Source: Lachnospiraceae bacterium
GTDB lineage: Bacteria > Bacillota > Clostridia > Lachnospirales > Lachnospiraceae
Length of the DNA: 5,182 bases
Assembly (NCBI GenBank): GCA_014804495.1
Contig: JAAUZS010000081.1
Coordinates: 1-5,182, forward strand
Direction: 5' to 3'
This document shows positions 1-5,182 of the stretch, piece by piece. How positions within the stretch are numbered: the stretch's first letter is position 1; each line of letters opens with the position of its first letter. The position numbers and the translations under genes were made by a program. Below the pieces are notes generated by a model that was not told the origin of the DNA, made no database searches, and was given only the letters and a program-made list of their open reading frames with translations.

Positions 1-371
1 GTTTCAGTAGTGAGAATAAATTTTAGTTTTTCTTTATTGTCACGAACAAAAGAAGAATAGCCGCTCCCCCATAGTACTTGATAAATCTTTTCTCTTGTTG
101 TCCACAAAATATGTCTTCCCACACGGTCGTACAACTCCGTTCGAAGCGCCCCCAGCATGCATATTACCAAATAAGCCAAAACAAAAATCGCAACATACCC
201 TGCGAAAAACGGTATACTCTTCTGGACTTCCGTCCGGTCGATCATCCATTCCATATAAAAAGGAAGTGCTGACTCTAAGCCTAAAAGGATGAGTACAACA
301 AATATACATTTGCCAAACAGCTTTTTATCGACAGTAAACATTAATTTAACGACTTGAAAATAGTTTTTCAT
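1..371 (-). CDS. ABC exporter, N-terminal membrane domain (partial, runs off the window)
   Basis: The minus-strand frame is open from an ATG at 371-369 to the window edge and gives 123 codons with no stop, so the C-terminal part, including any ATPase domain, is missing. Two hydrophobic segments are visible at about residues 22-44 and 53-75. They are followed by a stretch (about 76-123, LRTELYDRVGRHILW onward) with the pattern of the first long intracellular helix of type I ABC exporters (ABC_membrane family): Arg, Gly and a 'TREKIYQVLW' element before a charged segment. This implies an inner-membrane half-transporter, normally fused to a nucleotide-binding domain; the substrate cannot be told. 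An AAAGGG Shine-Dalgarno (385-380) lies 8 bases before the ATG. A GTG immediately upstream (374-372) is an alternative start, and an in-frame TAA just before it rules out a longer protein. It is divergent from sigG; no convincing promoter was seen. A link to sporulation is not shown. Confidence 0.75.
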   Translation of the reverse strand, partial: MKNYFQVVKLMFTVDKKLFGKCIFVVLILLGLESALPFYMEWMIDRTEVQKSIPFFAGYVAIFVLAYLVICMLGALRTELYDRVGRHILWTTREKIYQVLWGSGYSSFVRDNKEKLKFILTTE

Positions 372-504
372 CACTATAGCCCTTTCTTAAATAAAATAGT
401 TGAGTAAATTAAGTATAAGTTCATTAATTTAGAAAGACTATGTCAGAATCAGAAAATATTTTTACATTTTTAACAGAAAGTCTGGTTATTGTTCGAATAG
501 ACTA

Positions 505-526
505 ACCACCTATATTGTGGTATACT
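505..526 (+). promoter_or_regulatory. Possible extended -10 promoter with overlapping inverted repeat, upstream of sigG
   Basis: TGGTATACT (518-526) fits an extended -10 element (TGn plus TATACT). The -35 position at 17 bases holds only TAGACT, so recognition would depend on the extended -10. An inverted repeat ACCAC-N7-GTGGT (505-521) runs into the -10 and could be an operator. A second pair, GGTTA (484-488) and TAACC (503-507), lies just upstream. A start site near 533 would leave a leader of about 110 bases before sigG. Expected SigF- or SigG-type elements were not clearly found, so this may not be the main sigG promoter. Confidence 0.3.
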
Positions 527-547
527 TTTATCATAACATAATCATCT

Positions 548-560
548 GGAAAACTTTTCC
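548..560. repeat. 13-bp palindrome in the sigG leader
   Basis: GGAAAA-C-TTTTCC is a perfect inverted repeat around one central base. The spacing is too tight for an RNA hairpin with full pairing, so a dimeric DNA-binding protein site is the more likely reading if it is functional. It lies between the possible promoter at 518-526 and the sigG start. No known regulator is assigned, and a short AT-rich palindrome can arise by chance. Confidence 0.3.
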
Positions 561-642
561 GCCATATTTATGAATAAATAATCCACTTTCGCACATCCTT
601 TAAGAAAGAGAAAATCAAACTAAAAAGGATGGAGAAAGTATA

Positions 643-1422
643 ATGGTTCAGGGAAAAGTTGAAATCTGCGGTGTCAATACGGCTAAGCTTCCATTATTGA
701 AAAATGAGGAAAAAGAGGAGCTTTTCCGAAAAATTGAAGACGGTGATGAAAACGCCAGAAAAGAATATATTAAAGGCAACCTGCGTCTTGTATTAAGCGT
801 CATTAAGCGCTTCCATTCCAGTACTGAAAATGTTGACGACCTTTTCCAAATAGGCTGTATCGGTTTGATTAAAGCGATTGATAATTTTGACTGCAGCCTG
901 AATGTTAAATTTTCCACATATGCCGTGCCTATGATAATCGGTGAAATCAGGCGTTATCTCAGAGATTCCAACAGCATCCGGGTTTCACGTTCCCTTAAAG
1001 ATACTGCATATAAGGCAATCTATGCCAAGGAAAATCTGATGCGAAAAAACTCGCAGGAACCCACGATCAATGAGATTTCCCAGGAAATCGGTATTTCCCA
1101 GGAAGATATCGTTTATGCGCTGGACGCCATTCAAAGTCCCATGAGTCTGTATGAGCCTATTTATACCGATGGCGGCGATACGCTCTATGTCATGGACCAG
1201 ATAAGCGATAAAAAGAACAAGGAAGAAGTGTGGGTCGAGCATATATCCTTAAGCGAGGCAATGAAAAAGCTTACGGAACGGGAGCATGAAATTATCACTC
1301 TGCGTTTCTTTGAGGGCAAAACCCAGATGGAAGTTGCTGATAAAATAGGTATTTCGCAGGCACAGGTCTCACGCCTTGAAAAAAATGCATTAAAAACCAT
1401 GAAGAACTACTTAACGGCATAG
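643..1422 (+). CDS. sigG: RNA polymerase sporulation sigma factor SigG (late forespore)
   Basis: SigG directs RNA polymerase to late forespore promoters after engulfment. The 259-residue product has the family's usual length and opens with the SigG hallmark KVEICGVNTAKLPLLKNEE (residues 5-23). Region 2 runs from about residue 46 (GNLRLVLSVI) through DDLFQIGCIGLIKAIDNFD and FSTYAVPMIIGEIRRYLRD to about 108. Region 3 follows with IRVSRSLKD (112-120) and EPIYTDGGDTLYVMDQIS. Region 4 ends the protein with a helix-turn-helix, TQMEVADKIGISQAQVSRLEK (about 228-248). The start is fixed by the conserved N-terminus and by a GGAG Shine-Dalgarno (631-634) 8 bases upstream. It is divergent from the ABC gene and followed by a terminator, so it is probably monocistronic. 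Oddities: it is not in tandem with sigE, region 2 has FHSSTENVDD where I recall relatives carrying a version like FNNRGENVDD, and Lys44 lies where Bacillus subtilis SigG has Asn45. SigF is the nearest alternative, but the N-terminus argues firmly for SigG. Confidence 0.97.
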   Translation: MVQGKVEICGVNTAKLPLLKNEEKEELFRKIEDGDENARKEYIKGNLRLVLSVIKRFHSSTENVDDLFQIGCIGLIKAIDNFDCSLNVKFSTYAVPMIIGEIRRYLRDSNSIRVSRSLKDTAYKAIYAKENLMRKNSQEPTINEISQEIGISQEDIVYALDAIQSPMSLYEPIYTDGGDTLYVMDQISDKKNKEEVWVEHISLSEAMKKLTEREHEIITLRFFEGKTQMEVADKIGISQAQVSRLEKNALKTMKNYLTA

Positions 1423-1473
1423 CGGTACAGAATTATGAAACTATTGTTACTGGTCACGAACTTTAACAAAATG

Positions 1474-1523
1474 AACAAAAATGTGGCTCATTGCGGAGCA
1501 GAGACGCCCCATTTTTGTTTATT
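1474..1523 (+). terminator. Stem-loop terminator after sigG
   Basis: AACAAAAATG (1474-1483) pairs perfectly with CATTTTTGTT (1510-1519). After one mismatch the stem continues with GGC (1485-1487) against GCC (1506-1508). The A-rich left arm, U-rich right arm and following TATTT suit an intrinsic terminator, and the symmetry means it could work on both strands. The stem is not very GC-rich, so efficiency is uncertain. It separates sigG (stop at 1420-1422) from the next gene. Confidence 0.6.
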
Positions 1524-1541
1524 TAGTCCAAGTTCTGGCTA

Positions 1542-1571
1542 TTGAAATAGAGTTTTGCAATTATCTATTAT
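1542..1571 (+). promoter_or_regulatory. SigA-type promoter for the zinc-ribbon/SH3 gene
   Basis: TTGAAA (1542-1547) and TATTAT (1566-1571) each match the housekeeping consensus at five of six positions and are 18 bases apart. Transcription would begin just a few bases after 1571, giving a short leader to the ATG at 1594. The site lies directly after the sigG terminator, which supports separate transcription of the downstream gene. In AT-rich DNA such matches can be accidental. Confidence 0.45.
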
Positions 1572-1593
1572 TGAAACATAAGAGGTACACCCC

Positions 1594-2169
1594 ATGAAAT
1601 GCATGAATTGCGGAGCCGATATCCCCGACGCAGACCAGTTCTGCGGCAAATGCGGATGGAAGGCCGATAATATAGATTCTAAAAAAACGGAAAACAGACA
1701 CGATACATACAGTAAAGAGAAAAAGAAACCCGGATATGATATTATGACAGTCATGTCAACTACAACTGCCCTTTTGATTTTAACTGTTGCAGCTTCCATA
1801 ATTTTTGTATTGGTTATTAATCTGACCAAAGGAAATAATAATAACAATGTGAATAATAATGTATTGCAGGGTATAGAAACAGAAAGTACTGACGTTGAGG
1901 TTGATAACACTCTGCCTGATACATATGTCGAGGAAGAACCCGTACAAATTACTGAAACACAGGAACCGACTTTAGGAACTCTGACCATAGTAAGCGATGT
2001 AAACGTACGCGATAACCCGGACACGGATAACAGCAATGTCATTAAAGTCGCCAAAGCCGAAGAAACCTATGAATATCTCGGCTTGGCGGATTATGGCAAT
2101 TGGTATATCATCCTTCTTGAAGACGGCACTAAAGGATATGTATATAAAGGCTATGTTTCCACAAACTAA
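1594..2169 (+). CDS. Membrane protein with zinc ribbon, one TM helix and extracytoplasmic SH3 domain
   Basis: This 191-residue protein has three parts. Residues 3-20 form a zinc ribbon with two CxxC knuckles (C3, C6, C17, C20). A basic stretch (KEKKK, 41-45) precedes one hydrophobic helix at about 53-77, predicting the N-terminus inside and the C-terminus outside. After an Asn-rich and acidic linker (81-126), residues 129-190 form a bacterial SH3 domain with VNVRDNP, GNWYIILLEDG and KGYVYKGYV; such domains often bind peptidoglycan. A plausible role is an envelope-anchored wall sensor or scaffold, but the exact function is not recognised. AGAGG (1581-1585) lies 8 bases before the ATG, and starting at Met4 would lose the first zinc-binding cysteine. 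It has its own likely promoter, follows sigG, and ends 12 bases from a convergent gene. The poly-Asn tract is coded by repeated AAT triplets. A sporulation role is only suggested by position. Confidence 0.85.
   Translation: MKCMNCGADIPDADQFCGKCGWKADNIDSKKTENRHDTYSKEKKKPGYDIMTVMSTTTALLILTVAASIIFVLVINLTKGNNNNNVNNNVLQGIETESTDVEVDNTLPDTYVEEEPVQITETQEPTLGTLTIVSDVNVRDNPDTDNSNVIKVAKAEETYEYLGLADYGNWYIILLEDGTKGYVYKGYVSTN
1834..1860 (+). repeat. AAT-rich triplet tract inside the SH3 protein gene
   Basis: Nine codons read five Asn, one Val, three Asn; seven of the eight Asn codons are AAT. It encodes the flexible linker just after the transmembrane helix. Because the unit is three bases, slippage would change linker length without breaking the frame. 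Confidence 0.7.
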
Positions 2170-2181
2170 GATAAATCAAAC

Positions 2182-4197
2182 CTACTTCACAGTGTCATCT
2201 TCATGGTTCAGGTTCGCGACATCATAGGATATCGTGATATCTCTGTTGCCATACAGCTTGAAATAATTCTGAATGATTCTCTCGGTTACGATGCGGATAT
2301 TGTCTTTTTCCGTTCCCACCAGTACCACCAAAAACTGGAAGCTGCTGTATCTGGTGCCTACATCCACGCCGCGCAGGGATTTCATTATCGCCTGCTCCAT
2401 GCACTGCATGGCAAGCTCCATCTGCTCCAGTCTGATGTCGCTGCCATCCGAAGAAAACAGGGTGAACAGAATCAGCTGCACTTCCTGATTGTTCCTCTGC
2501 GAAAAATGCTGCACAAAATCATATATACGTTCAAACTCACCATAGTCAACCTGAAACGCACCCTTATAAGACTGTCTGTTTTCTACCATATTTACCAGTC
2601 TGTCCAGATCCGCCTTTGACTGCTCCAGCGTCTTTGTCATGTTTGCGCTCTGATAGAAAAGATAATGTTCAGCATTATCGCTCTGCTTTACATGATATAA
2701 TGCCTTATCCGCCTTTCTTACCAATTCCGCATATTCTCCGCCATCCATGCCAAACAGGCTGATACCGATAGAGAGAGAAAGTTCCTGCATAATATTAATT
2801 TCTTCCTTCTTCCTTCTGAACGCATTTAATATCTGCTCAGCCTTATTTGACGCGTCTTCCTGCGTGGTAATGCCTCCCGCATAATATAAGAATTCATCCC
2901 CGCCCATTCTGCATATAATATCGTTTTTACAGACATCTTTTAAGGCATCAGCCGTCATCTTAAGTACATAGTCTCCGGCAAGATGTCCATAAGTCTCATT
3001 TATCTCTCTAAAGTGATCCAAATCCATCATCATGACACAGCCTCTTCCGCTGCGCAGACTTTCGGAAATCTCTTTTTCTCCCTGTTCCCTGCCAAGAAGC
3101 CCTGTCAGATAATCCAACTTGGTTTCCAGTCCGATTTCTTCCATAGTAACGCCATCATAAATTTTATTACTGTCGAACAGTGGAAGAACCGCATCCTTTT
3201 CATTAATATTCTGATGCAGCGTTCCTTCCTCTATCAGCTCCATAAATAAATCTACCAGATGTGGGTCAAACTGCGTTCCTTTTCCTTTAGTCAGCTCTTC
3301 CTTTACTATTTCATCCCGCAGCCGCTTCCTGTATACGCGGTTGCTGGTCATTGCATCATACGAATCCACTATTCCGATAATCCTTGCGACAATAGGAATT
3401 TCCTCGCCTTTCAGTCCTTCCGGATAGCCTTTTCCGTCATATCTTTCATGATGGTATTTTGCTCCGACGCTGATATTTGGAAACATCCTTATATCTTTCA
3501 GTATTTCAGCGCCTACCAGCGTGTGGTTCTTAATCATCGCAAACTCAACATCAGTCAGCTTAAAAGGTTTATTAAGAACGGAATCCGGCACTCCTATTTT
3601 ACCGATATCATGAAGCAATGCAACATAATGAATATTCCGCACCTCTTCCTCAGACCAGCCCAGTTTCTTCGCAAGTTCCTCAGAATAGGCAGCCACCCTG
3701 AAAGAATGCCCTCTTGTATAGTCATCCTTGGCATCAATCGTATTGGCTACTGTCGTAATTGCCTCTATAGTTACAAGTTCAACTTCTCTGGTCTTCTCAT
3801 CCAGTCTTTTCTGTAAGTCCTGCCTATACCCTTCCAGTTCTATAGTACGACGTACGCGGTTCAGCATAACCATTGGCTCAAAAGGCTTGGCAATAAAATC
3901 ATTTGCGCCTAGTTTGAAGCATTCCGTCTCTGTCTCCGGCTTTCTGTCAGCTGTCAGAAAAATGACAGGTATTTTGCTCCATTCCTTGTGTTCCTGCAGT
4001 TTTTTCATAACCTCGAAACCGCCTATTTCCGGCATAAAAATATCCAGCAGAATCAAATCCGGAGTGTATTTCTCCAAATATTTAAACGCCTGCTTTCCCG
4101 AATTAACGCCAACTACTTTATACTCTTTCTGTAAAAGGTTCTGCGCCATCACAAGGTTTATCCTGTCATCATCAACGATTAAAATTGTATTTTTCAT
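2182..4197 (-). CDS. Response regulator REC-HD-GYP-GGDEF with a degenerate second GGDEF: cyclic-di-GMP turnover protein
   Basis: Numbering is from the ATG at 4197-4195 (671 residues). REC (about 2-120) has the acidic pair D9/D10, phospho-acceptor D52, T82 and K104. A helical linker leads to HD-GYP (about 140-330) with H164, HD 196-197, H225, HH 249-250, D254 and GYP 257-259, the metal-binding set of an active c-di-GMP phosphodiesterase. GGDEF-1 (about 361-517) has DYLTGL, DLD 392-394, intact GGDEF 432-436 and ADKALY 496-501, consistent with diguanylate cyclase; however the inhibitory RxxD site reads CKND (423-426) and a usual Asp is Glu401. A second GGDEF-like domain (about 546-663) reads SSFQF at 618-622 and cannot be catalytic, yet keeps RGVD at 609-612. 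No signal peptide or membrane segment is seen, so it is probably cytoplasmic and controlled by phosphorylation; no histidine kinase is in the window. Met at 4203 is an alternative start, but GGGG (4208-4205) is 7 bases from the 4197 ATG and almost touches the other. It is transcribed from its own promoter downstream of sigE. Confidence 0.93.
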   Translation of the reverse strand: MKNTILIVDDDRINLVMAQNLLQKEYKVVGVNSGKQAFKYLEKYTPDLILLDIFMPEIGGFEVMKKLQEHKEWSKIPVIFLTADRKPETETECFKLGANDFIAKPFEPMVMLNRVRRTIELEGYRQDLQKRLDEKTREVELVTIEAITTVANTIDAKDDYTRGHSFRVAAYSEELAKKLGWSEEEVRNIHYVALLHDIGKIGVPDSVLNKPFKLTDVEFAMIKNHTLVGAEILKDIRMFPNISVGAKYHHERYDGKGYPEGLKGEEIPIVARIIGIVDSYDAMTSNRVYRKRLRDEIVKEELTKGKGTQFDPHLVDLFMELIEEGTLHQNINEKDAVLPLFDSNKIYDGVTMEEIGLETKLDYLTGLLGREQGEKEISESLRSGRGCVMMMDLDHFREINETYGHLAGDYVLKMTADALKDVCKNDIICRMGGDEFLYYAGGITTQEDASNKAEQILNAFRRKKEEINIMQELSLSIGISLFGMDGGEYAELVRKADKALYHVKQSDNAEHYLFYQSANMTKTLEQSKADLDRLVNMVENRQSYKGAFQVDYGEFERIYDFVQHFSQRNNQEVQLILFTLFSSDGSDIRLEQMELAMQCMEQAIMKSLRGVDVGTRYSSFQFLVVLVGTEKDNIRIVTERIIQNYFKLYGNRDITISYDVANLNHEDDTVK

Positions 4198-4227
4198 TTG
4201 CATACCCCATCATGATATCTTTTTTCT

Positions 4228-4256
4228 ATTATACTTTTTCCATGAATAAAAAGCAA
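4228..4256 (-). promoter_or_regulatory. SigA-type promoter for the REC/HD-GYP/GGDEF gene
   Basis: On the minus strand TTGCTT (4256-4251) and a perfect TATAAT (4233-4228) are separated by 17 bases. Transcription would start near 4221, leaving a leader of about 25 bases. The -35 hexamer lies inside the downstream arm of the sigE terminator stem, so the two signals share DNA. The housekeeping form suggests expression in growing cells rather than only in the mother cell. Confidence 0.7.
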
Positions 4257-4289
4257 TCGAATATATGTCAATATCCGACTGCTTTTATT
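4245..4289 (-). terminator. Intrinsic terminator after sigE
   Basis: Positions 4286-4271 pair with 4264-4249 to form a continuous 16-bp stem with two G-U pairs in the minus-strand transcript and a 6-base loop (4270-4265). The stem can be extended by three pairs (4289-4287 with 4247-4245) across one bulge. The downstream arm ends in a U-rich run. It begins about 15 bases after the sigE stop and should end the spoIIGA-sigE transcript. Confidence 0.8.
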
Positions 4290-4304
4290 ATTCCTTATTA
4301 TACT

Positions 4305-5045
4305 TTAGGTTTCCCGCATGATTTCTTTTTTCAGCCTGCGCATAATCTTTTTTTCCAATCTGGAAATATAAGACTGTGATATACCTAACAATTCCGCTAC
4401 CTCTTTCTGGGTCAGCTCCTTGCCATCCGCGTTTCCAAGTCCGAAGCGCAATCTGATAATAGTCTGTTCCCTGTCGGACAGCTTGGAAATTGCTTTAATC
4501 AAAAGCTTTCTTTCCACTTCATTCTCAATGCCCTGATAAATGACATCCTCGTCAGTTCCGAGAATATCGGACAGCAGCAATTCATTTCCATCCCAGTCCA
4601 CGTTTAAAGGTTCATCAATGGAAACCTCCATCTTATGCTTACTGTTTCTTCTTAAGTACATCAGAATTTCATTTTCTATACAGCGTGATGCATAGGTCGC
4701 CAGCTTGATATTTTTCTCCGGATTAAATGTATTGATGGATTTTATCAAGCCAATTGTACCTATGGAAATCAAATCCTCCACGCCCACTCCTGTGTTGTCA
4801 AACTTTTTGGCTATGTATACGACAAGCCGCAGATTGTGCTCAATCAAAAGGGCTTTTGCCTCGTCTTCATATTCTGTTCCCAAATCTCCTATAATTTCAT
4901 TTTCCTTATCTACCTCCAACGGCGGCGGAAGCACCTCCGCACCGCCTATGTAATGTATGTCTCCCTGCTTATGTATAAGGAATCTGGTATCCTTACGCAC
5001 CATTTTAAATTGCACTTTGCCGGGAATTGCCACTTTAAATACCAT
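4305..5045 (-). CDS. sigE: RNA polymerase sporulation sigma factor SigE precursor (early mother cell)
   Basis: SigE drives early mother-cell transcription and is made as an inactive precursor. The 246-residue product has a basic N-terminal pro-sequence followed by [13 protein letters not shown] (31-43), which aligns with the YYIGGSEALPPPL of Bacillus subtilis SigE. By that alignment SpoIIGA should cut near His31/Tyr32, about four residues later than in Bacillus. Region 2 spans [12 protein letters not shown] (71-82), [22 protein letters not shown] and [19 protein letters not shown] (115-133). The SigE-specific [16 protein letters not shown] is at 149-164, and the region 4 helix-turn-helix is [21 protein letters not shown] (212-232). 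The start is set by AGGAGG (5058-5053) 7 bases upstream. It is cotranscribed with spoIIGA, and its main promoter should lie upstream of that gene, outside the window. SigK is the nearest paralogue, but the spoIIGA neighbour settles the identity. Confidence 0.97.
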   Translation of the reverse strand: MVFKVAIPGKVQFKMVRKDTRFLIHKQGDIHYIGGAEVLPPPLEVDKENEIIGDLGTEYEDEAKALLIEHNLRLVVYIAKKFDNTGVGVEDLISIGTIGLIKSINTFNPEKNIKLATYASRCIENEILMYLRRNSKHKMEVSIDEPLNVDWDGNELLLSDILGTDEDVIYQGIENEVERKLLIKAISKLSDREQTIIRLRFGLGNADGKELTQKEVAELLGISQSYISRLEKKIMRRLKKEIMRET

Positions 5046-5052
5046 TTCACTT

Positions 5053-5058
5053 CCTCCT
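5053..5058 (-). promoter_or_regulatory. Shine-Dalgarno of sigE overlapping the spoIIGA stop codon
   Basis: The minus strand reads TAGGAGG: the stop of spoIIGA (5059-5057) shares two bases with a perfect AGGAGG. The ATG of sigE follows after 7 bases. This layout favours translational coupling of the protease and its substrate. Confidence 0.8.
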
Positions 5059-5182
5059 AGTTTTCCATTAGTTTCGGGTGTAATATCATCTGATATATAC
5101 TATCTTTTGATATTTCCGTATTACAAATTGCAATGATAACCCGTCTGCACCTGATTTCCCTATATGTATCTTCGATTACAAG
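5057..5182 (-). CDS. spoIIGA: Pro-SigE processing protease SpoIIGA, C-terminal end (partial)
   Basis: SpoIIGA is the membrane-bound aspartic protease that removes the SigE pro-sequence in the mother cell when signalled from the forespore. The minus-strand frame enters open at the window edge and gives 41 residues before a TAG at 5059-5057. The tail [29 protein letters not shown] resembles SpoIIGA C-termini, where a beta strand and a segment ending in a 'Y..iLhP.L' pattern close the protease domain. The membrane helices and the catalytic Asp lie outside the window. Identity rests on this tail plus its position 11 bases upstream of sigE, the classical spoIIG operon arrangement. Confidence 0.85.
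   Translation of the reverse strand, partial: LVIEDTYREIRCRRVIIAICNTEISKDSIYQMILHPKLMEN

Noticed and set aside
40..309. 89-codon minus-strand open frame at the left edge
   Set aside because: It is an out-of-frame shadow of the ABC exporter reading frame, which stays open to the edge and has membrane segments and a good start site.
412..440. TATACT (417-412, minus) as -10 of the ABC exporter gene
   Set aside because: No acceptable -35 hexamer at 15-19 bases and no TGn extension; the region is AT-rich enough for chance matches.
372..642. Spo0A box or SigF/SigG promoter ahead of sigG
   Set aside because: No TTCGACA-like box is present. GTATA (520-524) lacks a matching -10 at the right spacing, and the GGnnAnAnT match at 631 is the sigG ribosome site.
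1539..2054. 171-codon minus-strand open frame over the SH3 protein gene
   Set aside because: The plus strand encodes clear CxxC, TM and SH3 motifs; the antisense product is Ser/Thr/Leu-rich and featureless.
3259..3816. 185-codon plus-strand open frame opposite the HD-GYP domain
   Set aside because: Antisense shadow of a conserved domain; no recognisable motifs.
4172..4213. Short upstream reading frame of 13 codons (ATG at 4213-4211) overlapping the start of the REC/HD-GYP gene
   Set aside because: The frame exists but no Shine-Dalgarno precedes it and it starts only a few bases after the predicted transcript start, so it is probably not translated.
3728..4249. 173-codon plus-strand open frame opposite the REC and linker region
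   Set aside because: It is fully antisense to well-conserved REC and HD-GYP coding sequence, its product is a low-complexity Ser/Ile/Phe-rich string with no domain, and no ribosome site supports it.
4243..4271. TTGACA-N17-TATTCA as an alternative promoter on the minus strand
   Set aside because: The -35 is perfect, but the -10 matches at only three positions, while TTGCTT-N17-TATAAT just downstream is much better.

Overview
The window looks like chromosomal DNA from a low-GC, endospore-forming Firmicute of class Clostridia. Protein style (the SigE pro-sequence, the REC/HD-GYP/GGDEF hybrid) suggests something like Lachnospiraceae; that family-level placement is inference. It carries two of the compartment-specific sporulation sigma factors, sigE and sigG, plus the tail of spoIIGA, the protease gene that activates SigE. 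No tRNA, rRNA, CRISPR array, IS element or phage gene was seen.

Layout from left to right. Positions 1-371 (minus) hold the first 123 codons of an ABC exporter, cut by the window edge. Positions 372-642 are a divergent, AT-rich intergenic region with a possible promoter, an inverted repeat and a short palindrome ahead of sigG. Positions 643-1422 (plus) are sigG, followed by a stem-loop terminator and a SigA-like promoter. Positions 1594-2169 (plus) encode a membrane protein made of a zinc ribbon, one transmembrane helix and an SH3 domain. Twelve bases further on, and convergent with it, lies a 671-residue response regulator on the minus strand (2182-4197) with order REC, HD-GYP, GGDEF, degenerate GGDEF. 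Its SigA-type promoter overlaps the terminator of sigE. SigE (4305-5045, minus) follows the end of spoIIGA (5057-5182, minus) after 11 bases.

How the genes work together. SpoIIGA cleaves the N-terminal pro-sequence from SigE in the mother cell, while SigG runs late forespore transcription after engulfment. In Bacillus and many Clostridia the order is spoIIGA-sigE-sigG, all on one strand. Here sigG is on the opposite strand, facing sigE, with a cyclic-di-GMP signalling gene and the SH3 membrane protein between them.

The most interesting item is the hybrid signalling protein. Its HD-GYP phosphodiesterase domain keeps the metal ligands I can identify. Its first GGDEF domain has an intact signature but no arginine in the inhibitory site. 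Its second GGDEF-like domain has lost the signature (SSFQF) yet keeps an RxxD at the exact inhibitory-site position. This suggests division of labour between catalysis and ligand sensing. It is a hypothesis from motifs only.
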